This document shows, one piece after another, positions 1 to 8,745 of a stretch of 64,000 bases of DNA. The notes beneath the pieces are model-generated. The model was not told the DNA's origin. It did not search any database and saw nothing but the letters and a program-made list of their open reading frames with translations. The position numbers and the translations under genes were made by a program. Origin of the DNA: an uncultured Cytophagales bacterium (GTDB lineage Bacteria; Bacteroidota; Bacteroidia; Cytophagales; Thermoflexibacteraceae); NCBI GenBank assembly GCA_938039675.1, contig CALHUI010000011.1, forward strand, positions 79,221 through 143,220. The letters are read 5' to 3'. The number at the start of each line of letters is the position of its first letter. The first letter of the stretch is position 1.

Positions 1-18
1 TACTCAACGACTTGGCAT

Positions 19-1392
19 TTAAAGCAATTCTTCTTCGTAATACTCCTTAGCGGCAGCTTTACCGTTCTTATGTGTAACGCTGCGGAAAATATTTTCCACG
101 TCATTGGCTTTTTCGCTATGCTGCGAAACATCTAATCCTTCGGTTTCAAATTCAGGACGCACCCGAATAGGGATGAGCAAGGCAGTGAATTTATATAACA
201 ACCACGAACCTCCAAAAGTAAATACCGAGACAATTACCAAGCCGAGCAGGTGGTACATAAAAGTCTGCGTCTGACCGTAGAACAAGCCCGCATCTTTGGC
301 AAAAATACCTGTGGCAATCATACCGACAACGCCTCCCAGACCGTGGCAGGGGAATACGTCCAGCGTGTCATCTAACGAAGAACGGGTTTTGACACGCACC
401 GCCAAGTTGCTAATAACAGCGGCTATTGTGCCAATGAAAAGGCTTTGTCCTACCGTAACGAAGCCCGCAGCAGGTGTAATGGCTACCAAACCGACTACTG
501 CACCGATGCAAGCTCCCAATGCGGAAGGCTTTTTGCCCGTCATGCCATCAAAAAAGACCCATGCCAGCATAGCAGCTGCTGAAGCTGTATTGGTATTCAT
601 AAAAGCAGAAGCCGCCAATTCGTTAGCACCCAGCGCCGAGCCGGCATTGAAGCCAAACCAGCCAAACCACAGCAGCCCCGTGCCAAGCAGGATGAAGGGT
701 ATATTATAAGGAGCGTGCTCTTTGCCATGGTCTTTGCGGCGGCCAAGCACCATTGCACCCGCAAGGGCAGCAAAACCGGCAGAAATATGCACAACAGTAC
801 CGCCTGCAAAGTCAAGCACGCCCCACTTGCGCAGGAAACCTTCGGGATGCCAAGTCCAGTGCGCCAGCGGTGCATAAATCAATAGGCAGAATAAGGCAAT
901 GAACAAAATAAACGATGAAAAACGTATGCGCTCTGCAAAACCGCCCGTAATCAGGGCAGGAGTAATAATTGCAAATTTGAGTTGAAACAAAGCAAAAAGT
1001 GCAAACGGAATGGTGGGCGAAAGGTCGGGGTGCGTTGCCAACCCCACGTTATTGAACATCATGAAAGTAGTTGGGTTGCCCAAAATGCCACCAAAAGAAT
1101 CACCAAAGGCAAGGCTGAAACCTACCACTACCCACAATACGCTTATTACGCCCAATGCAATAAAACTCTGCAACATGGTAGAAACCACATTTTTGAAACG
1201 CACCATGCCGCCGTAAAAAAATGCCAAGCCGGGGGTCATGAGCAGTACTAAACCTGCGGCAGCCAACATCCAAGCCGTATCGCCTGTATTAATCGGCTGT
1301 TCGGGATTAGGTGCGGGCGTTACTGTCGGCATCAATCCCCACAAAGAAACTAACACCAGTAGGGCAAACGGAAGAGTCCACTTTTTCATCAT
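19..1392 (-). CDS. amt: Ammonium transporter (Amt/MEP/Rh family)
   Basis: Inner-membrane ammonium channel, about 457 residues from the ATG ATG pair at 1392/1389; a GTG two codons further upstream is a weaker alternative. A cleavable-type hydrophobic N-terminus (MMKKWTLPFALLVLVSL) precedes the usual series of about 11 membrane segments, as in family members with a signal peptide. The family signature is present (DFAGGTVVHISAG, with the first pore histidine in VVH), as is the second pore histidine in the FPCHGLGG segment. The cytoplasmic tail of about 45 residues is polar and ends EEELL. No glnB/glnK PII gene lies beside it, although the two are often paired. A promoter-like sequence lies just upstream. 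Family assignment is secure. Confidence 0.96.
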   Translation of the reverse strand: MMKKWTLPFALLVLVSLWGLMPTVTPAPNPEQPINTGDTAWMLAAAGLVLLMTPGLAFFYGGMVRFKNVVSTMLQSFIALGVISVLWVVVGFSLAFGDSFGGILGNPTTFMMFNNVGLATHPDLSPTIPFALFALFQLKFAIITPALITGGFAERIRFSSFILFIALFCLLIYAPLAHWTWHPEGFLRKWGVLDFAGGTVVHISAGFAALAGAMVLGRRKDHGKEHAPYNIPFILLGTGLLWFGWFGFNAGSALGANELAASAFMNTNTASAAAMLAWVFFDGMTGKKPSALGACIGAVVGLVAITPAAGFVTVGQSLFIGTIAAVISNLAVRVKTRSSLDDTLDVFPCHGLGGVVGMIATGIFAKDAGLFYGQTQTFMYHLLGLVIVSVFTFGGSWLLYKFTALLIPIRVRPEFETEGLDVSQHSEKANDVENIFRSVTHKNGKAAAKEYYEEELL

Positions 1393-1417
1393 AAACACTT
1401 TGAATTTTGGTAGTACC

Positions 1418-1447
1418 TAAAATTACAATTTTTAAAATACAGGTCAA
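1418..1447 (-). promoter_or_regulatory. Putative Bacteroidota promoter for amt
   Basis: On the minus strand TTG (1445-1447) is followed after 19 nt by TAATTTTA (1418-1425), one mismatch from the Bacteroidota -7 box TAnnTTTG. It sits about 25 nt upstream of the amt ATG. The spacing equals that of the stronger rplB and tRNA promoters in this window. Confidence 0.4.
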
Positions 1448-1582
1448 ATTTTTAAGGAATTTTTCTGTTAAAATACATCAAAAATTCATATTAAGCCTTT
1501 AAAAAGGGCTTTTAATTGAAAAATTATACTATTTCAAAGAAAAAACGCTTAAAACTAAACATATTGATATTTAATTGCATAC

Positions 1583-1620
1583 AAAAAATTTGAGGCTGCC
1601 TCCTTGCGAGAAGCAGCCTC
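1583..1620 (-). terminator. Rho-independent terminator after the deoxyhypusine-synthase-like gene
   Basis: Perfect 8-bp stem, GAGGCTGC (1592-1599) against GCAGCCTC (1613-1620). Read on the minus strand it is followed by AAATTTTTTG. It lies about 27 nt past the stop codon of the gene ending at 1647. Confidence 0.75.
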
Positions 1621-1646
1621 ATTGCATGTGTTTTTATTATTGGGAT

Positions 1647-2627
1647 TTATTGACCTAACACGTAAGCAAAAATCAAGGGCGCAACAATGGTTGCATCCGA
1701 CTCAATCACATAGGAAGGCGAATTGACATGCAACTTACCCCATGAAATTTTTTCATTGGGAACAGCACCACTGTATGAGCCGTAGCTGGTAGTAGAGTCA
1801 GAAATTTGGCAGAAATACGCCCAGAAGCTGATTTCATCCATTTCCAAATCTTGCTTCAACATAGGCACGACACAGATGGGGAAATCGCCTGCAATGCCGC
1901 CGCCAATCTGAAAGAAACCAATGCCACTACCTGTTTTGTGGTTGTCAATGTACCATTGCGCAAGGCTGGTCATATACTCAATACCGCTTTTCATGGTAGA
2001 AGGCTTCAGCTCACCTGTGATACAGTATGAAGCGAAGATGTTACCCAGTGTAGAGTCTTCCCATCCCGGAACGAAAATAGGCAGGTTGCGCTCGCAGGCA
2101 GCCAGCAGCCATGAATCTTTGAGTGGAATTTGATAATACTGCTCCAAAACCCCGCTTTTCAGCAGTTGATAGAAAAACTCATGCGGCAGATAACGCTCTC
2201 CTTTGTCGTCAGCGGCTTTCCAAAGTTCAAAAATATGCTTCTCGATGCGGCGAATGGCTTCTCCTTCGGGGATGCAGGTATCGGTAACGCGGTTGAAGCC
2301 GTTCTCCATCAAATCCCATTCTTCTGCCGGCGTCAGGTCGCGGTAGCGCGGGATTCGTTTGTAGAAATCGTGAGCCACGAGATTAAATACGTCTTCCTCT
2401 AAGTTGGCACCGGTACAGGTAATGGCATGTACCTTGCCCTGACGAATCATCTCGGCCAAAGAAATGCCCAATTCGGCTGTGGACATTGCCCCCGCCAACG
2501 TCATAAACATCAAGCCGCCTTTTTCCAGATGCGCCTCGTAGCCTTTGGCAGCATCTACTAATGCAGCAGCGTTAAAATGGCGGTAGTTTTTTTCGATAAA
2601 TTGTGAAATCGGCCCTTTTGTGGTCAT
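1647..2627 (-). CDS. Deoxyhypusine synthase-like protein
   Basis: About 326 residues starting at the ATG at 2627 (MTTKGPISQF). A longer GTG/ATG reading would overlap obgE and adds residues unlike the family. It belongs to the deoxyhypusine synthase/homospermidine synthase fold, NAD-dependent enzymes that transfer the aminobutyl group of spermidine through a lysine imine. The active-site segment NEKISWGKL is intact, with the catalytic lysine near residue 298, and the C-terminus has the expected SPSYVIESDATIVAPL block. Bacteria lack eIF5A, the eukaryotic substrate, so hypusination is not the expected role. A polyamine such as homospermidine or another acceptor is more likely, but the sequence does not say which. 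Divergent from obgE, with 98 nt between the starts. Confidence 0.85.
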   Translation of the reverse strand: MTTKGPISQFIEKNYRHFNAAALVDAAKGYEAHLEKGGLMFMTLAGAMSTAELGISLAEMIRQGKVHAITCTGANLEEDVFNLVAHDFYKRIPRYRDLTPAEEWDLMENGFNRVTDTCIPEGEAIRRIEKHIFELWKAADDKGERYLPHEFFYQLLKSGVLEQYYQIPLKDSWLLAACERNLPIFVPGWEDSTLGNIFASYCITGELKPSTMKSGIEYMTSLAQWYIDNHKTGSGIGFFQIGGGIAGDFPICVVPMLKQDLEMDEISFWAYFCQISDSTTSYGSYSGAVPNEKISWGKLHVNSPSYVIESDATIVAPLIFAYVLGQ

Positions 2628-2725
2628 GATTAAATATGGTGAATAGTTGTTGATTTTCAGTAGGTAATGATTTTCTGCCGCGAAATTAGGCATAAATGAG
2701 TAACTTGCGCCCCATTTAAGAGAGA

Positions 2726-3742
2726 ATGTCATCACCTAATTTCATAGACTACGTCAAAATCTACTGCCGCTCAGGCGCAGGAGGCCCCGGCTCCGTACAC
2801 TTTCGCCGCGAGAAATATGCCCCCAAAGGAGGCCCCGACGGCGGAGACGGCGGACGCGGCGGACATATCATCCTGCGTGGCAATGCGCAACTCTGGACGC
2901 TGCTGCACCTGAAATACACCAAACACCTCAAAGCCCAAAACGGCGCACCCGGTACAGGGCAAAACTGCACTGGCAAACAAGGCAAAGACCTGATGATTGA
3001 AGTCCCCATAGGAACGGTTGCGCGCCATGCCGAAACCGGAGAGAAAATGGCGGAAATCATGGAAGACGGTCAGGAGATTATCTTGCTCAAAGGCGGACGC
3101 GGCGGGTTAGGCAATCAGCACTTTGCCACCCCCACTAATCAGACACCGCGCTATGCGCAACCGGGCGAGCCTTTTGAAGAAGCGTGGATTATTCTGGAAC
3201 TCAAAGTATTGGCCGATGTCGGGCTGGTAGGTTTCCCCAATGCAGGCAAGTCCACCTTACTATCTGTCATCTCTGCCGCCAAACCCGAAATAGCCAACTA
3301 TCCATTTACCACCATTACGCCCAATTTGGGAGTGGTGCACTATCGCGACGACCGCTCTTTCATAGTGGCAGATATTCCGGGCATTATAGAAGGTGCTGCC
3401 GAAGGCAAAGGCCTCGGGCTGCGATTCCTGCGGCACATCGAGCGCAATTCGGTATTGCTTTTTATGATACCTGTGGACAGCAAAGACATCCGCAAGGAAT
3501 ACGACATCCTGCTGAACGAACTGCGCAAGCATAACCCCGAACTGCTGGAAAAAAAACGCCTGCTTGCCGTTACTAAAGCCGATATGATTGACCAAGAACT
3601 GAAAGAGGCCATAATCAAAGAACTACCCGAGGGAATTCCTGCCGTTTTTATTTCCTCAGTGGCACAGCAAGGTTTGCAAGAGTTAAAAGATTTGCTCTGG
3701 CGTGCCATCACAGACGAAGACAAACCAAAAGAAGCATTTTAA
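2726..3742 (+). CDS. obgE: GTPase Obg/CgtA
   Basis: Full-length Obg GTPase of 338 residues. The glycine-rich Obg domain (residues 1-160; [14 protein letters not shown]) is followed by the G domain with G1 GFPNAGKST (from residue 169), switch region TTITPN, G3 DIPG (D216) and the TKAD recognition motif. The long C-terminal extension of some Gram-positive homologues is absent. Obg binds the 50S subunit and couples GTP and ppGpp levels to ribosome assembly; a rel gene is also in this window. The ATG at 2726 has a purine-rich AAGAGAGA just upstream. psd follows 18 nt downstream, so the two are probably co-transcribed. Confidence 0.97.
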   Translation: MSSPNFIDYVKIYCRSGAGGPGSVHFRREKYAPKGGPDGGDGGRGGHIILRGNAQLWTLLHLKYTKHLKAQNGAPGTGQNCTGKQGKDLMIEVPIGTVARHAETGEKMAEIMEDGQEIILLKGGRGGLGNQHFATPTNQTPRYAQPGEPFEEAWIILELKVLADVGLVGFPNAGKSTLLSVISAAKPEIANYPFTTITPNLGVVHYRDDRSFIVADIPGIIEGAAEGKGLGLRFLRHIERNSVLLFMIPVDSKDIRKEYDILLNELRKHNPELLEKKRLLAVTKADMIDQELKEAIIKELPEGIPAVFISSVAQQGLQELKDLLWRAITDEDKPKEAF

Positions 3743-3760
3743 AACGAACCTGTTAAATCC

Positions 3761-4420
3761 ATGACCATCCACCGCGAAGGATACTCTACTTTGTTGCTGA
3801 CGTTAGTTGTACTGACCGTTCTGAACGTCACATTACATTATTTCTTACCTGCACAAGAATTGGTACACAATATTGTGTTGCTTATTAGTCTTTTACTTTT
3901 TTTGATTGTGCTGCAGTTTTTCCGCAACCCGCATTTAGAAATACAGGTGCAGGCAGGCAAAGTAGTTGCCCCTGCCGACGGCAAAGTAGTTGTAATTGAG
4001 GAAACCTTTGAAAATGAATACTTTAAAGACAAACGCAAACAGATTTCCATATTCATGTCGCCTTTTAACGTACACGTAAACCGCAATCCGATTTCAGGTG
4101 TGGTGAAATATTTCCGCTACCATCCGGGGCTATATCTGGTGGCATGGCATCCCAAAGCAAGCACCGACAACGAACGCACTACCATAGTTGTACAAAACGA
4201 TAAAGGCACGGAAGTTCTCTTCCGTCAGATTGCCGGCGCACTTGCCCGCCGCATTTGCTGGTACATAGAGGAAGGCCAACGCGTAGTGCAAGGTTCAGAA
4301 TTCGGCTTTATCAAATTTGGCTCGCGTGTGGATATTTTTTTGCCTTTGGATGCAAAAATTACCGTAGAACTTAATCAAAAAACCACCGCAGGCAAAACAG
4401 TTATTGCCGAAATCGGCTAA
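3761..4420 (+). CDS. psd: Phosphatidylserine decarboxylase (short, archaeal/Bacteroides type)
   Basis: 219 residues. It converts phosphatidylserine to phosphatidylethanolamine at the inner membrane. Two N-terminal membrane segments lie at about residues 8-50. The core contains VVAPADGKV and the MSPFNVHVNR block. The self-cleavage site is FGSR (G187-S188), from which Ser188 would form the pyruvoyl cofactor of a small alpha chain of about 32 residues. The GSR form is usual in this short subfamily, where the Escherichia enzyme has GST. It follows obgE closely, so an obgE-psd transcript is likely. Confidence 0.95.
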   Translation: MTIHREGYSTLLLTLVVLTVLNVTLHYFLPAQELVHNIVLLISLLLFLIVLQFFRNPHLEIQVQAGKVVAPADGKVVVIEETFENEYFKDKRKQISIFMSPFNVHVNRNPISGVVKYFRYHPGLYLVAWHPKASTDNERTTIVVQNDKGTEVLFRQIAGALARRICWYIEEGQRVVQGSEFGFIKFGSRVDIFLPLDAKITVELNQKTTAGKTVIAEIG

Positions 4421-4502
4421 CCCCAACCCCGAATTATTTCCGATTTAGCAAAACCATGCCCTTAAATAATCGGTTAGAAATTTAGAAATTTGTGATAGTG
4501 CT

Positions 4503-4510
4503 TATATTTG
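4503..4510 (+). promoter_or_regulatory. Putative -7 promoter box for nqrF
   Basis: TATATTTG matches TAnnTTTG exactly and lies 28 nt upstream of the nqrF ATG, in a 118-nt AT-rich spacer. No TTG is present at the expected 18-20 nt distance, so only the -7 half is supported. Confidence 0.4.
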
Positions 4511-4538
4511 TAACCTAATTTTAAACGAATCACTTTCA

Positions 4539-5840
4539 ATGACAACAGTAGTAATAGCATCTATCGTTGCATTTACGGTGCTTATCATCCTGCTGGTATT
4601 GTTGCTGCTTTTTGCACAAGCAAAATTGGTACAATCAGGCAATGTAAAAATCGTAATTAATGGCGATGAGGCCAATCCGCTCATTGTTCCGGCAGGTTCT
4701 TCCCTATTGGCAACCCTGTCTAACCAGAAAATCTTTTTACCTTCTGCCTGTGGCGGCGGCGGCACCTGCGCTATGTGTAAGTGCGTCGTAGAAGACGGTG
4801 GCGGCGATGTGTTGCCAACCGAAGTAGGCCACCTGAGTCGCACCGAACAGAAACAAAAAGTTCGCTTAGCCTGTCAGGTAAAGGTAAAGCAAGACATGCA
4901 CATCCATGTGCACGAAGAAATCTTCGGCATCAAAAAATGGGAATGTGAAGTAGTTTCCAATTACAACGTGGCCTCCTTCATCAAAGAGTTTGTAGTGAAA
5001 CTCCCCGAAGGCGAAACTCTTAATTTTCAATCTGGCGGTTATATCCAAGTGGACGTGCCTGCCATCGAGGTAGATTTCAAAGATATTGATATTCGCCCAC
5101 ATCCTGATGACCCTGCCGGCCCCGATAAGTTCCGCCCTGAGTGGGATAAGTTCAAACTGTGGGATTTGAAGATGAAAAACCCTGAGCCTGTGTTCCGAGC
5201 CTACTCTATGGCTAACCACCCGGCCGAAGGTAACATCATTATGTTGAACATCCGTATTGCAACTCCCCCATGGGACCGTGTAAACAACAAATGGATGGAT
5301 GTTAATCCGGGCGTATGTTCTTCCTACATATTTACCCGCAAACCGGGAGATAAGGTAACTATTTCAGGTCCTTATGGTGAGTTCTTTATCAAGCCGACCA
5401 AACGTGAAATGGTTTATATAGGCGGCGGTGCAGGCATGGCTCCTCTGCGTTCTCATATCTTCCACCTGTTCCATACCATGAAAACCGACCGTAAAGTATC
5501 GTTCTGGTATGGCGGTCGTTCTAAGCGCGAACTGTTCTACACCGAACACTTCCGTAAGATTGAGCAAGAATTCCCTAATTTTAAATACTACATTGCTCTT
5601 TCCGAACCGCTGCCTGAGGACAACTGGCAAGTGAAAAATGGTATTGACGGTGAAGGTGACGGCTTTGTAGGGTTCATTCATCAGGTGTTTATTGACAACT
5701 ATCTTTCTAAGCACCCCGAGCCCGAAGAAATTGAATTCTATTTCTGTGGCCCGCCTATGATGAACGCTGCTGTGCTCAAAATGTGCGATGATTTCGGCAT
5801 TCCACCTGAAAACGTAGCATTTGATGACTTCGGCGGATAA
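4539..5840 (+). CDS. nqrF: Na+-translocating NADH:quinone reductase subunit F
   Basis: 433 residues. NqrF is the NADH-oxidising, FAD- and 2Fe-2S-carrying subunit of the Na+-pumping NADH:quinone reductase. One N-terminal membrane helix (residues 4-27) anchors it. A ferredoxin domain follows with cluster ligands C71, C77, C80 and C112 ([12 protein letters not shown]), then an FAD-binding barrel (RAYSMANHP) and an NADH-binding domain ([21 protein letters not shown]). The start choice gives cysteine positions one residue off the Vibrio numbering. No nqrA-E gene is next to it in either direction, unlike the usual nqrABCDEF operon. A bidirectional terminator follows. Confidence 0.97.
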   Translation: MTTVVIASIVAFTVLIILLVLLLLFAQAKLVQSGNVKIVINGDEANPLIVPAGSSLLATLSNQKIFLPSACGGGGTCAMCKCVVEDGGGDVLPTEVGHLSRTEQKQKVRLACQVKVKQDMHIHVHEEIFGIKKWECEVVSNYNVASFIKEFVVKLPEGETLNFQSGGYIQVDVPAIEVDFKDIDIRPHPDDPAGPDKFRPEWDKFKLWDLKMKNPEPVFRAYSMANHPAEGNIIMLNIRIATPPWDRVNNKWMDVNPGVCSSYIFTRKPGDKVTISGPYGEFFIKPTKREMVYIGGGAGMAPLRSHIFHLFHTMKTDRKVSFWYGGRSKRELFYTEHFRKIEQEFPNFKYYIALSEPLPEDNWQVKNGIDGEGDGFVGFIHQVFIDNYLSKHPEPEEIEFYFCGPPMMNAAVLKMCDDFGIPPENVAFDDFGG

Positions 5841-5858
5841 TAGGCTGTATAACTAACT

Positions 5859-5892
5859 AAAAAGTCATTCCGTTTTTGGGAATGACTTTTTT
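5859..5892. terminator. Bidirectional terminator between nqrF and the nitronate monooxygenase gene
   Basis: AAAAAGTCATTCC pairs with GGAATGACTTTTTTT around a short T-rich loop. The A tract and T tract flank both arms, so it can end transcription of the two convergent genes. Confidence 0.85.
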
Positions 5893-5896
5893 TAGT

Positions 5897-6856
5897 TTAA
5901 ACAGGCAGTTGTCGCAATCGATTAAGTTCCTGTATGAATTCCTGCCAAATTTCATCTACTATCTGTGCGGCAGGCTTAATGCTGTCTATCAGTGCAGCAA
6001 TTTGCCCAATTTCCAACTCCCCTTCGGTCATATCGCCTTCAAATATGCCTTTTTTGGCGCGCCCCCTGCCCAACAGCGTGCGCAGTTCTTCGGCCGTAGC
6101 ACCGCGCAGTTCCGCCCGTTTAACTTGTTGGTAAAATTCATTTTTAATCAATCGCACAGGGGCTAACTGTTTGAGAACCAACTCTGTTTCACCCTCCTTT
6201 ACTCCGATAACTCTTGCTTTAAATGCAGGATGAGCAGAGGATTCCTCCGAAGCAGCAAAACGAGTGCCCATTTGCACGCCTTCTGCCCCCAGCGCAAAGG
6301 CAGCCAACATACCCGCACCATTGGTAATGCCGCCGGCGGCAATCAAAGGAATTTGTATGGCCTGCCGTACCATCGGAATCAGGCAAAAAGTAGTGGTTTC
6401 CTCACGACCATTGTGCCCGCCAGCCTCAAAGCCTTCTGCCACTACTGCATCTACCCCCGCCTGTTCGGCCTTTTGGGCAAATTTGACACTGCTAACTACG
6501 TGTACCACGCGAATGCCGGCAGCTTTCAACGTACCCGTCCAAGTAGCAGGGTTGCCCGCCGAAGTGAATACAACAGGTACTTGCTCCTCCATAATGATAG
6601 CCATATGCTTATCAATATCGGGGTAGAGCATGGGGACATTAACGGCGAAAGTCGTTTGGAGCGGTAAGGCCGCGCGGCATTTGCGGATGTGCTCGCGCAG
6701 CACATCAGGATACATAGAGCCGGCACCAATGATGCCCAAACCTCCGGCACCCGATACGGCAGCCGCCAGCCGCCAACCGCTGCACCATACCATACCTGCC
6801 TGAATGATGGGATATCGGATATTCAGCAGTTCTGTAATTCTGTTGCTAAAATTCAT
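5897..6856 (-). CDS. Nitronate monooxygenase / FabK-like FMN oxidoreductase
   Basis: 319-residue FMN-dependent TIM-barrel enzyme of the 2-nitropropane dioxygenase superfamily. Visible landmarks are YPIIQAGM near the N-terminus, GGLGIIGAG, EGFEAGGHNG, the phosphate-binding AAGGI, and GAEGVQMGTRF. This organisation is shared by nitronate monooxygenases and by enoyl-ACP reductase II (FabK), whose length it also matches. Sequence alone does not separate the two activities. Its ATG overlaps the stop of the GAF gene (ATGA), indicating translational coupling. The gene ends at a bidirectional terminator shared with nqrF. Confidence 0.88.
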   Translation of the reverse strand: MNFSNRITELLNIRYPIIQAGMVWCSGWRLAAAVSGAGGLGIIGAGSMYPDVLREHIRKCRAALPLQTTFAVNVPMLYPDIDKHMAIIMEEQVPVVFTSAGNPATWTGTLKAAGIRVVHVVSSVKFAQKAEQAGVDAVVAEGFEAGGHNGREETTTFCLIPMVRQAIQIPLIAAGGITNGAGMLAAFALGAEGVQMGTRFAASEESSAHPAFKARVIGVKEGETELVLKQLAPVRLIKNEFYQQVKRAELRGATAEELRTLLGRGRAKKGIFEGDMTEGELEIGQIAALIDSIKPAAQIVDEIWQEFIQELNRLRQLPV

Positions 6857-7611
6857 GACATTTGATTGAACTCCATAAAAGTAGCCAAAATATTAGCCAT
6901 CAAATAGGCCAATTGCTCCTCTTCGGCTGTCCAATTACGGGGCATGCCAACGTGCTCATGGCACAGCACCCCCACCATTTCACCTTTAACCCAAATAGGG
7001 ACATCCAGCATAGAATTTATGCCCAAAGGCTTCAAATAGGGCTCACTAAATTCGCTTGTTCCCGGGTGTATGTGTGCGTTATTGGCTGCCAGGCATCGCT
7101 CTGTGCGGATAGTGGCAAAATAACGCGGAAACATTTTAGCTTCCAGCATTGCCCCGGCCGTATGCTGCGCATCAGATTTGGTGAACAAATCGCGGCAAAC
7201 AATAGCTGAATGGTCTGCATTATACAGCCATATGCTTACACGCTCAACCTGAATCATTTGCGATAATAGCTCGGTTACACGATAAAACAGCAAATCTGCA
7301 TTGCGAATGTACAATTCGCGCTGAGCAAAAAAATCGTTAAGTAAGTTCAGATTTTTTCTGTTGTCTGCTTGTGCCGTGCTTGAGGAACTTTTTTGCAGCG
7401 GGTTGTTGCTTAGGCTACTTTCCGGTGCTTTGCCAAACTCTTTGCGGATATGCTCCATTGCTTTTGCAAAAGAGTTCACCAATTCGGGCTTATCTTCTAA
7501 TATGCTTGCTTCAATGGATGAAATTTTGGTTATGATGGAAAGTTTAGTTCGTGCAGGAATGCCACCCAATTCGGTAGCCTCACGATAGAATCTTTGTAGC
7601 TGTTGTCCCAT
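6853..7611 (-). CDS. GAF domain-containing protein
   Basis: 252 residues. A helical N-terminal portion with a Ser-rich linker (around residues 62-82) leads into one GAF domain at about residues 100-248 (VERVSIWLYNAD, LDVPIWVKGEMVGVLCHEHVG, EQLAYLMANILA). No output domain such as a kinase, GGDEF or HTH is attached, so this looks like a stand-alone sensor or adaptor. Its stop codon overlaps the start of the FMN enzyme by four bases, and the kinase-like gene upstream is 31 nt away, suggesting one transcript. The ligand is not predictable. Confidence 0.85.
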   Translation of the reverse strand: MGQQLQRFYREATELGGIPARTKLSIITKISSIEASILEDKPELVNSFAKAMEHIRKEFGKAPESSLSNNPLQKSSSSTAQADNRKNLNLLNDFFAQRELYIRNADLLFYRVTELLSQMIQVERVSIWLYNADHSAIVCRDLFTKSDAQHTAGAMLEAKMFPRYFATIRTERCLAANNAHIHPGTSEFSEPYLKPLGINSMLDVPIWVKGEMVGVLCHEHVGMPRNWTAEEEQLAYLMANILATFMEFNQMS

Positions 7612-7642
7612 AAAAATGAAAATTTATTATTTGAGTAGATTG

Positions 7643-8527
7643 CTACAAAAAACGTCGGAGCGTTTGCTCGATGCTGCTCAGATAGCTCTCTCCAAACAGA
7701 TTGAGATGAACCAACAAAGGATACAGATTGTAAATGGGCACTCGCTCGCGAAAATTGTCGCCTAAGGGCATTACCTCGCGGTAGGCATCATAAAAACGTT
7801 GCTCGAATCCGCCAAAAAGCTGTGTGTAGGCAATTTCTGCCTCTCTAAAACCAAAATATACGGCAGGGTCTATCAGACAGGGTTCACCTTTATGGCCTGT
7901 GATAATATTTCCGCCCCACAAGTCGCCGTGCAGCAATGATGCCGAAGTATTAGGTATCAAATCGGGTAATTTTTGGTAAAACCTATCTAATTGACTTAAT
8001 AAGGCACTGTCTATCAAATTATTGTAGTAGGCCAGCCCTGCCTGAATACGCAGCCGCTTCTCTATAAAAAATTCGATGCCATCGCTCATCCATTCATTGC
8101 TTTGCGGCAAACTGCCGATATAATTGTTGAAACCAAGCCCGAATTGCTGCTGCCGATGGCGATGCAAGTTAGCCAGTCCATGCCCTAATTGCTCCCAGTA
8201 GTTGCGTTGCGGAATAGTTGGCTCAAAAAACTCTAACAACAAATACGAACGCCCTTGTTGCTTGCCAACATGTATGACTCGCGGCGTACTAAGCGACTCG
8301 GTGGCCGCCAAAAGTTGCAGCCCCCTTGCTTCTGCATCAAACATTTCGTAGGCCGCCGCCGACTCATTAAACTTCAAAAAATACTTATCTCGATTGGTTT
8401 GCAGCCGCACGGCATTGTTGATACAGCCGCCATGCAAAAATTGCATATCTTCTATTTGATGCTCCCAACCCGTTGCTTCAAAAAGTACGGATTCAAAAAA
8501 CTGATTTTGTGCATCGGCTGAAAACAT
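7643..8527 (-). CDS. Fructosamine kinase family protein
   Basis: About 294 residues from the ATG at 8527 (MFSADAQNQF). A longer upstream reading exists but would exceed the family length of about 290. It has an aminoglycoside-phosphotransferase-like kinase fold. The catalytic loop is HGDLWGGN, the metal-binding segment is IDPAVYFGFREAEIAY, and the N-lobe has GGCINNA and YFLKF with the ATP lysine. Characterised relatives phosphorylate ketosamines on glycated proteins, starting their repair. The substrate of this one is inferred only from the family. Probably co-transcribed with the GAF gene. Confidence 0.92.
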   Translation of the reverse strand: MFSADAQNQFFESVLFEATGWEHQIEDMQFLHGGCINNAVRLQTNRDKYFLKFNESAAAYEMFDAEARGLQLLAATESLSTPRVIHVGKQQGRSYLLLEFFEPTIPQRNYWEQLGHGLANLHRHRQQQFGLGFNNYIGSLPQSNEWMSDGIEFFIEKRLRIQAGLAYYNNLIDSALLSQLDRFYQKLPDLIPNTSASLLHGDLWGGNIITGHKGEPCLIDPAVYFGFREAEIAYTQLFGGFEQRFYDAYREVMPLGDNFRERVPIYNLYPLLVHLNLFGESYLSSIEQTLRRFL

Positions 8528-8647
8528 GGCTCGGCGTAGAATTTCGGAATTTAGATGCAGAATGTGGAATTCAAACCGCGTTAGCTGCCACAATCCGTAT
8601 GCTGATGTAATACACTCATCAGCTTTACATGGCAAATATACGCAAAT

Positions 8648-8730
8648 CTGACAGGTGTTAGCAACTTACAAAATTTAAATACTTGTTTTTCAATAATTTA
8701 TATAAAGTATTTTGTAAACTACTTGCAATT
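8648..8730 (+). repeat. Dispersed intergenic repeat, copy A
   Basis: Starts CTGACAGGTGTTAG, then after 12 nt TTTAAATACTTGTTTTTCAA and an AT-rich tail. It aligns without gaps over the first 57 nt to copy B near 41.8 kb, and more loosely to copy C near 57.6 kb. It lies between the kinase-like gene and the NMT1-like gene. No open reading frame is visible. Confidence 0.6.
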
Positions 8731-8745
8731 CTGTACAACAGATAT

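Noticed and set aside
2628..2735. Extended N-terminus for the deoxyhypusine-synthase-like protein
   Set aside because: It would use a GTG or ATG overlapping the obgE start and adds 35-36 residues without family similarity; the ATG at 2627 matches the expected start.
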